DNA from: Gemmatimonadota bacterium
GTDB taxonomy: Bacteria; Gemmatimonadota; Gemmatimonadetes; Gemmatimonadales; GWC2-71-9
Reading direction: 5' to 3'
NCBI GenBank assembly: GCA_003222035.1
Contig: QHUS01000062.1
Location: forward strand, 1-48,822
DNA length: 48,822 nt
The notes under the pieces were generated by a model that saw nothing but the letters and a program-made list of their open reading frames with translations, was not told the DNA's origin and made no database searches. This document shows positions 44,350 to 48,822 of the stretch, in pieces. Every line of letters starts with the position of its first letter. Positions within the stretch are counted from its first letter, which is position 1. A program made the position numbers and the translations under genes.

Positions 44350-45029
44350 GACTCGAGGCGCGCGACCGTATCGGCCTGGCGGTCGCGTTCGTCATCGCGG
44401 GCGGTTGCGTCGCCATGGGACGGTGGCAGCTCGCCCGCCTGCACCAGCGGCGTACCTACAACGCCACCGTCCGGGCCATCCGTGCCCGCGCGCCGCTCAA
44501 CGTCGCCGGCTCGCTCCCTCTCGACTCCGCGCGTGAGCGCCGCCTCCGCGCCCGCGGCCTGTACGACTACGCGCGCCAGCGGTTCTGGCGGCCACGCAGC
44601 TACGAAGGCATCCCGGGTGTAGACCTGATCACGCCGCTGCGGCTCGCGGACGGTGCCGCCGTTCTGGTGGATCGCGGCTGGGCGCCGTCGCCCGACGCGT
44701 ACCATGTGGACCAGGAGGCCTACCGGGAGAGTGACAGCGCGGAGGTCATGGGGATCGGGTTGGTGGCACCCCGGGGCCGAGGAGATGTCGACCCGAGGGT
44801 CCTGCGGGACTCCCTGCCGTACCCGCTCCTGCCCTTTGTGCTGCAGCAGCTTCCGTCCGACCGTCTGACCGTCCGACCGGCCCTCACGCGCTGGCCCGCG
44901 CCGGAGCTGACGGATGGGCCCCATCTTTCCTATGCGATCCAGTGGTTCAGCTTTGCCGTGATCGCGGTCGTGGGATCCCTCGCACTCGCTCGAAAACGTG
45001 CTGGGGAGGCCGCAGTTACGCACAAATAG
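44346..45029 (+). CDS. SURF1-family cytochrome oxidase assembly protein
   Basis: A 227-residue protein with one membrane helix near each end: IGLAVAFVIAGGCVAMGRWQ at residues 9-28 and IQWFSFAVIAVVGSLAL near the C-terminus. Between them is the SURF1 domain, with VLVDRGWAPS and YAIQWFSFA as signatures. The family helps insert haem a into cytochrome c oxidase. The gene overlaps the GIY-YIG stop as ATGA, so OsmC, GIY-YIG and SURF1 form one transcript. No oxidase subunit is in the window. Confidence 0.88.
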   Translation: MRLEARDRIGLAVAFVIAGGCVAMGRWQLARLHQRRTYNATVRAIRARAPLNVAGSLPLDSARERRLRARGLYDYARQRFWRPRSYEGIPGVDLITPLRLADGAAVLVDRGWAPSPDAYHVDQEAYRESDSAEVMGIGLVAPRGRGDVDPRVLRDSLPYPLLPFVLQQLPSDRLTVRPALTRWPAPELTDGPHLSYAIQWFSFAVIAVVGSLALARKRAGEAAVTHK

Positions 45030-45080
45030 GGTGTGCGGGGTACAATTAACGCCCTGTCCTATCTATATTTACTCCCGTTC

Positions 45081-45128
45081 GCCCGCGGTGTGCATAACTT
45101 TGCTCTTAGGACCCGCGGGCCTTTTCTT
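45081..45128 (+). promoter_or_regulatory. Leader hairpin with T-rich tail before the HTH gene (candidate attenuator)
   Basis: An 8-bp perfect repeat, GCCCGCGG (45081-45088) and CCGCGGGC (45113-45120), is followed by CTTTTCTT. The distal half alone is also palindromic (CCCGCGGG). This resembles an intrinsic terminator, but it lies inside the 126-base leader of the HTH gene, 28 bases before its start. It could end the SURF1 transcript or attenuate the HTH gene. TAACTTTG at 45094-45101 also resembles a Bacteroidetes-type -7 element. Confidence 0.45.
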
Positions 45129-45155
45129 GTGCCGTTTGAAAGGAGCCCGGTCGAG

Positions 45156-45791
45156 ATGCCTGCAGCTCTCCCCATCAAGGAACCCGTCAGGGTTGGTCAA
45201 CTGCTCCGGCGCCGGCTGCGGGAGCTCAAGCGGACGCCGCGCGAGCTCGCCGAGGCGGTGCAGGTCTCGGAGGACTACATGGCGGACCTGGTGGCAGGGC
45301 GGCGTCGTCCCCCGGCTCCGGGCCGGAGCGATCTGTACGCTCCCATGACCAAGTTCCTGCGGCTCCACCGCAATGACCTGCCGACGTGCGCCCGCGCCGA
45401 ACGCGCCGCCGCGGTGGCGGCCGGACGGCCCGACCCCGAGGTGTGCCGCCAGGTGTTGGAGCTCTGCTCCGCGGAGCGGCAGCGCGTGCTGCAGCGCCGG
45501 TTCGCGCGACCCGGGGGGGAGGGATCGGAACTGGAGCGGGTTATCGTGGGCCGGCTGCTCCAGGTGGCCCAGGGGTTCGTGAATCGCAAGCTCGAGGATG
45601 AAGTGGGACTGCGGATGGCAGCGGCCCGGGAGGGCTGCACGTACCTCGAGGCGCGGATGCGGTTGCTCGAGTTCCTCGACGCCGACGCCGTGTCGCTCAC
45701 GCCGCGGGACTGCGACGAGTTTCTGCGGCCGCGGATCACGTCGTGGGAGATCGAGCTGGAGACCCGGGCGATGCGCATCGTGCTGAAGTGA
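45156..45791 (+). CDS. HTH (XRE-like) transcriptional regulator
   Basis: A 211-residue protein. The N-terminal helix-turn-helix is VRVGQLLRRRLRELKRTPRE followed by LAEAVQVSEDYMADLVAGRR, the XRE layout. The remaining 130 residues are helical and unlike any sensor domain I recognise; FVNRKLEDEVGLRMAAAREG is part of it. It probably regulates nearby or distant genes. I chose the ATG at 45156 because AGGAG lies ten bases before it and the domain starts there; the frame is open 41 codons further upstream. A hairpin with a T-rich tail lies in its leader and a strong bidirectional terminator follows its stop. Confidence 0.72.
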   Translation: MPAALPIKEPVRVGQLLRRRLRELKRTPRELAEAVQVSEDYMADLVAGRRRPPAPGRSDLYAPMTKFLRLHRNDLPTCARAERAAAVAAGRPDPEVCRQVLELCSAERQRVLQRRFARPGGEGSELERVIVGRLLQVAQGFVNRKLEDEVGLRMAAAREGCTYLEARMRLLEFLDADAVSLTPRDCDEFLRPRITSWEIELETRAMRIVLK

Positions 45792-45816
45792 GCTCCCGCA
45801 GGGCCTGAAACACAAC

Positions 45817-45842
45817 CGGCGCCGTCCCCAAGGACGGCGCCG
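45817..45842. terminator. Bidirectional terminator between the HTH and cold-shock genes
   Basis: An 11-bp perfect stem (45817-45827 and 45832-45842) with the loop CCAA lies between two converging genes. On the plus strand TTCGTTTG follows; on the minus strand TTGTGTTTC follows. It can serve both genes. Confidence 0.75.
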
Positions 45843-45869
45843 TTCGTTTGTGCGTGGTCTAACGGCAGC

Positions 45870-46079
45870 TTAGAGCTTCACGACGTTCTGCGCCGCGGGA
45901 CCCTTCTGGCCTTGCACGACGTCAAACTCAACCCGCTCGCCCTCGGCCAGCGACTTGAAGCCCTGCGCCTGGATCGCGGTGTGGTGAACGAAGCAGTCCT
46001 TCTCGCCGTTCTCGGGTGTGATGAAGCCAAACCCCTTCGCGTCGTTGAACCACTTCACGATACCGGTGATACGTGCCAT
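45870..46079 (-). CDS. Cold-shock domain protein (CspA family)
   Basis: A 69-residue single cold-shock domain. RNP1 is KGFGFI and RNP2 is DCFVHHTAI; the usual residue after FVH is different here but the motif is clear. It begins [19 protein letters not shown] and ends [12 protein letters not shown]. It binds single-stranded nucleic acid and acts as an RNA chaperone. An AGGAG ribosome site lies before the ATG. It follows rpsU by 17 bases and is probably cotranscribed with it. Confidence 0.94.
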   Translation of the reverse strand: MARITGIVKWFNDAKGFGFITPENGEKDCFVHHTAIQAQGFKSLAEGERVEFDVVQGQKGPAAQNVVKL

Positions 46080-46096
46080 CTGCTGTTACTCCTGAC

Positions 46097-46294
46097 TTAA
46101 TGTTGTTCGCGACGTCGTGCGGACTTCACCTTGCGGCGTGCCGCTGCCTTATCCTTCCGCCGTCGTAGAGCGCCGGGGCTCTCGTAGAAGCGCTTCCGCT
46201 TCATGTCCTGAAACAGGCCGGCTTTGGTGATCTGGCGACGGAACTTCTTCAGCACATACTCCAATCGGTCGCCGTCGCCTACGGTCACTTCCAT
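46097..46294 (-). CDS. rpsU: Ribosomal protein bS21
   Basis: A 65-residue basic protein matching bS21: EVTVGDGDRLEYVLKKFRRQ, then GLFQDMKRKRFYESP and a basic tail (ARRKVKSARRREQH). It belongs to the small ribosomal subunit and helps base-pairing in initiation. Because bS21 influences start selection, the odd start codons nearby are worth comparing, but this is only a thought. A near-consensus promoter and a leader hairpin lie upstream. The cold-shock gene follows. Confidence 0.95.
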   Translation of the reverse strand: MEVTVGDGDRLEYVLKKFRRQITKAGLFQDMKRKRFYESPGALRRRKDKAAARRKVKSARRREQH

Positions 46295-46330
46295 CCGGTC
46301 TCTCCGGTGTGTGAGCCCCAGAAACGAAAT

Positions 46331-46352
46331 GACCCGGGCGGTAGCCCAGGTC
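46331..46352 (-). promoter_or_regulatory. Hairpin in the rpsU leader
   Basis: On the minus strand GACCTGGGC and GCCCGGGTC pair at eight of nine positions around the loop TACC, followed by ATTTCGTTT. It lies in the leader between the promoter and the rpsU start. It could be an attenuator or a binding site. Confidence 0.4.
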
Positions 46353-46389
46353 CTCGAAACAGTCTCTGGATCGTTATCGCTCGGGCTGG

Positions 46390-46418
46390 ATGATCGCCGG
46401 GAAGGCGGGATTTGTCAA
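46390..46418 (-). promoter_or_regulatory. Sigma-70-type promoter for rpsU
   Basis: A perfect -35 box, TTGACA (46418-46413), is followed by a 17-base spacer and GATCAT (46395-46390), four of six matches to the -10 consensus. Transcription would start near 46383, giving a leader of about 90 bases that includes the hairpin. Confidence 0.6.
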
Positions 46419-46505
46419 CACCCTTGCTTGACGGGCGCGCCGGGGGCCCGCACGTTCTACGCCCGTTACCGGCACGCCGTCGGTCTCCCACCCTGGAGTC
46501 CCCTG

Positions 46506-48822
46506 ATGCGCAGGTTCCTGACCGCGACGGTCCTCGCCGCCGTCGTTCCCGCGCTGTCCCTGGCCGCACAGCGAGCGGACAGCCTGCCCCTCAAGACGAC
46601 GCGCACCATCGACTTCACGACCTCGGAAGGGACCTGGATCTCGCTCGATGTGTCGCCCGACGGTCACACCATCGTGTTCGAGCTGCTCGGCGACCTGTAT
46701 CTGCTGCCGCTGGCGGGAGGCGACGCGCGGCGGATCACTTCGGGGCCCGCGTTCGACTCGCAGCCCCGCTACTCGCCCGACGGCAAGAAGATCGTGTTCC
46801 TCTCCGATCGCTCGGGCTCGGAGAACATCTGGATCTGCGACGCCGATGGGTCGCACTCCCGCGCGCTCACCAAGGGCGACAAGAACCTGTACGCCTCGCC
46901 CGAGTGGACTCCCGACGGCGATTACATCGTCGCCTCGAAGACCGGGATGCCGATCGGCTCGGTGTACGACATCTGGCTGTACCACAAGGACGGGGGCTCG
47001 GGGGTGAGCCTCACGAAAGAGGACAAGGGGCCGGCGCCCGGTCCGCCGGGACGCGGCACGTTGAACAATGGGCTCGGAGCCGCGTTCGGTCCGGACATGC
47101 GCTACATGTGGTATGCGCGCCACCGCGGCGGCTTCGGCTACAACCTGAACTTCCCGCTGTGGGAGCTCGCCATCTACGATCGGCAGACGGGGAAGGTGTT
47201 CCCGCAGACCGACGTGTACGGGAGCGCGATGCGTCCCGTGCTCTCCCCCGACGGGCACTGGCTGGTGTACGCGACGCGCCGTGACGCGGAGACCGGGCTC
47301 AGGCTGCGGGACCTCGTCTCGGGCGACGAGCAGTGGCTCGTCTACCCGGTGCAGCGCGACGATCAGGAGTCGCGGTTCACCCGCGACCTCATGCCGGGAT
47401 CGTCGTTCACGCCCGACTCCAAGGCGCTGATCGTTTCGTACGGCGGCAAGATCTGGCGGGTGGAGGTCCCCTCCGGACAGGTCAGCGCCATTCCGTTCAA
47501 GGCGCATGTCCAACAGGACCTCGGGCCGCTGGTGCGCTTCGAGACGCGCGTGGACACGGGGGACGTGCTCGTGAAGCAGATTCGCGACGCGTCGCCGTCC
47601 CCGGACGGTCGCCGGCTCGCGTTCAGCGCGCTCGACAAGGTGTACGTGATGGACGTGCCGCAGGGCGTCCCGCGGCGCCTCACGAGCGACACGGTGCACG
47701 AGCAGGTACCGGCCTGGTCCCCCGACGGGCAATGGATCGCGTACGTCACGTGGACCGACCAGGGGGGGTACGTCCAGAAGGTGCGCGCGGACGGTCGTGG
47801 CAAGCCGCAGCGGCTCACGCCCGATCCCGCGTTCTACGACCACCCGGCGTGGTCTCCCGACGGCCAGCGGATCGTGGTGATCAAGGGGCCGCGCGCGCCG
47901 CGCGTCAGCGAGCTGACCGGGCCGGGATACGAGCTCGCCTGGCTGCCCGCGGCCGGTGGTGCCACCACGCGGGTGACGCCCATCGCCGGAGGCGGGCGGC
48001 CCCACTTCAGCCGCGATCCGAACCGCATCTTCCTGTACGAGGCGAACGAAGGGCTCGTCTCGATGCGCTTCGACGGCACCGATCGCCGGGTCCACATCAA
48101 GATCACCGGGTTCACCCTCAACGTGCCCGAGGCGCAGCCGTTCCCCGCGGACGAGATCCTCATCGCCCCGGATTCGGGCCGGGTGCTCGCGACCGCGAGC
48201 AACTACGTGTACCTCGTCGCGCTCCCCCTGGTGAGCGCGACGCCCCCGACGATCAACGTGGTGGACACGGCCGCCGCGCCCTTCCCCGTGCACCGGCTGA
48301 CGCGCATCGGTGGCGACTTCATCGGCTGGGCCCCCGACGGCAAGACGGCGTACTGGTCCATCGGCCGCAGCTTCTTCCGGTACATCCCTGTCCTCGGCGA
48401 CTCGCTCGCCAGGCTGAAAATGCGTACCGACTCGATCCGCGCCGATTCCCTGAAGCAGGCGACCAAGGAGAAGCCAGACTCGGTGGGCAAGGCGCGCGTC
48501 GATTCCCTTGCCAAGCTGCCGGCGTACGAGGCCGAGCGCGTGGACGTGACGATCCGGGCGCGCCGCGACGTCCCGCGTGGCTCCGTGGTGCTGCGGGGTG
48601 CGCGCATCGTCTCGATGAAGGGCGACGAGGTCATCGAGAAAGGCGACGTCGTGGTGACCGACAACCGGATCCGCTGCGTTGCGGCCACGTGCCCGGCACC
48701 CGGAGACGCGCGGGTGGTCGACGTGAGCGGCAAGACCGTCATTCCTGGCTTGATCGACATTCACGCGCACCCCTGGCCGACCTGGGGCATTCACGAAACC
48801 GAAGTGTGGAAGTACCTGGCGA
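46506..48822 (+). CDS. Exported PD40 beta-propeller + amidohydrolase fusion, truncated by the window end
   Basis: The frame is open from the ATG at 46506 to the last base, 772 codons without a stop, so the C-terminus is outside the window. A signal peptide opens the protein (FLTATVLAAVVPALSLAAQ). Repeated PD40/TolB-like blades follow (for example VSPDGHTIVFELLGDLYLL, YSPDGKKIVFLSDRSGSENI and WSPDGQWIAYVTW). A linker rich in Asp, Ser and Lys follows, then an amidohydrolase N-terminus with VIPGLIDIHAHPWPTW, whose HAH starts the metal site. Full-length relatives are about 1,000-1,100 residues, so roughly 300 are missing. A large open frame on the opposite strand is a GC-skew artefact. Confidence 0.9.
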   Translation, partial: MRRFLTATVLAAVVPALSLAAQRADSLPLKTTRTIDFTTSEGTWISLDVSPDGHTIVFELLGDLYLLPLAGGDARRITSGPAFDSQPRYSPDGKKIVFLSDRSGSENIWICDADGSHSRALTKGDKNLYASPEWTPDGDYIVASKTGMPIGSVYDIWLYHKDGGSGVSLTKEDKGPAPGPPGRGTLNNGLGAAFGPDMRYMWYARHRGGFGYNLNFPLWELAIYDRQTGKVFPQTDVYGSAMRPVLSPDGHWLVYATRRDAETGLRLRDLVSGDEQWLVYPVQRDDQESRFTRDLMPGSSFTPDSKALIVSYGGKIWRVEVPSGQVSAIPFKAHVQQDLGPLVRFETRVDTGDVLVKQIRDASPSPDGRRLAFSALDKVYVMDVPQGVPRRLTSDTVHEQVPAWSPDGQWIAYVTWTDQGGYVQKVRADGRGKPQRLTPDPAFYDHPAWSPDGQRIVVIKGPRAPRVSELTGPGYELAWLPAAGGATTRVTPIAGGGRPHFSRDPNRIFLYEANEGLVSMRFDGTDRRVHIKITGFTLNVPEAQPFPADEILIAPDSGRVLATASNYVYLVALPLVSATPPTINVVDTAAAPFPVHRLTRIGGDFIGWAPDGKTAYWSIGRSFFRYIPVLGDSLARLKMRTDSIRADSLKQATKEKPDSVGKARVDSLAKLPAYEAERVDVTIRARRDVPRGSVVLRGARIVSMKGDEVIEKGDVVVTDNRIRCVAATCPAPGDARVVDVSGKTVIPGLIDIHAHPWPTWGIHETEVWKYLA

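Noticed and set aside
46374..48794. An 806-residue open frame on the minus strand
   Set aside because: It is antisense to the PD40-amidohydrolase gene, rich in Arg, His, Gly and Val and without recognisable motifs; it arises from GC-rich codon use on the other strand.

Overview
The window is GC-rich, almost fully coding bacterial DNA. Many genes overlap by 1-4 bases. The gene content suits a heterotrophic aerobe with an outer membrane, and I infer an uncultured Gemmatimonadota or close relative. The reasons are several exported amidohydrolases (one with a PD40 propeller), many short lipoproteins, S9, M1 and M48 peptidases, SURF1, and a beta-barrel protein upstream of a MauG-type dihaem peroxidase. 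No marker gene here fixes the phylum, so this assignment is inference. I saw no rRNA, tRNA, CRISPR array or insertion sequence.

Layout. 1-2102 (+): the end of a histone-deacetylase-like enzyme, an F420/NADP-type reductase and a tandem pair of SnoaL-like lipoproteins. 2139-6338 (-): a drug-efflux MFS protein and a three-gene signalling operon (degenerate receiver/GGDEF protein, lipoprotein, TPR-HD-GYP protein). 6463-11241: an M48 lipoprotein peptidase (+), then on the minus strand a frameshifted beta-barrel gene, a MauG-like peroxidase and a DUF2892 protein. 11426-14207 (+): a CBS protein and an unrecognised protein translationally coupled to an SH3 lipoprotein. 14204-17540 (-): a membrane diguanylate cyclase, two DinB-like proteins and a 2OG-Fe(II) oxygenase. 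17640-25622: cupin and amidohydrolase (+), Rieske oxygenase with a broken MFS gene (-), then a DUF2380 protein, an amidohydrolase and an S9 peptidase (+). 25619-33147: a ClC channel (-), a lipoprotein (+), a broken flavin monooxygenase, a GMC oxidase with its small subunit, Ada and DinB (-). 33277-38842 (+): DUF488, a GGDEF-like membrane protein, RidA, thioredoxin, a TM2 protein and the three-gene pnt transhydrogenase. 38817-43573 (-): VOC, M1 peptidase, glycosyltransferase, amidohydrolase. 43676-45791 (+): OsmC, GIY-YIG, SURF1, an HTH regulator. 45870-46294 (-): rpsU and a cold-shock gene. 46506 to the end (+): a PD40-amidohydrolase that runs out of the window.

Themes. Cyclic-di-GMP signalling recurs: one apparently competent cyclase, one HD-GYP protein, and two GGDEF-like domains that lost catalytic residues but kept the RxxD inhibitory-site motif. 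Redox functions recur too (GMC, flavin monooxygenase, Rieske, MauG, transhydrogenase, SURF1, thioredoxin). Three genes carry lesions: an 11-G tract and two apparent internal deletions. Two genes seem to start at ATA or ATC behind strong Shine-Dalgarno sequences. These lesions and odd starts need read-level checking, because assembly or base-calling error could explain them.
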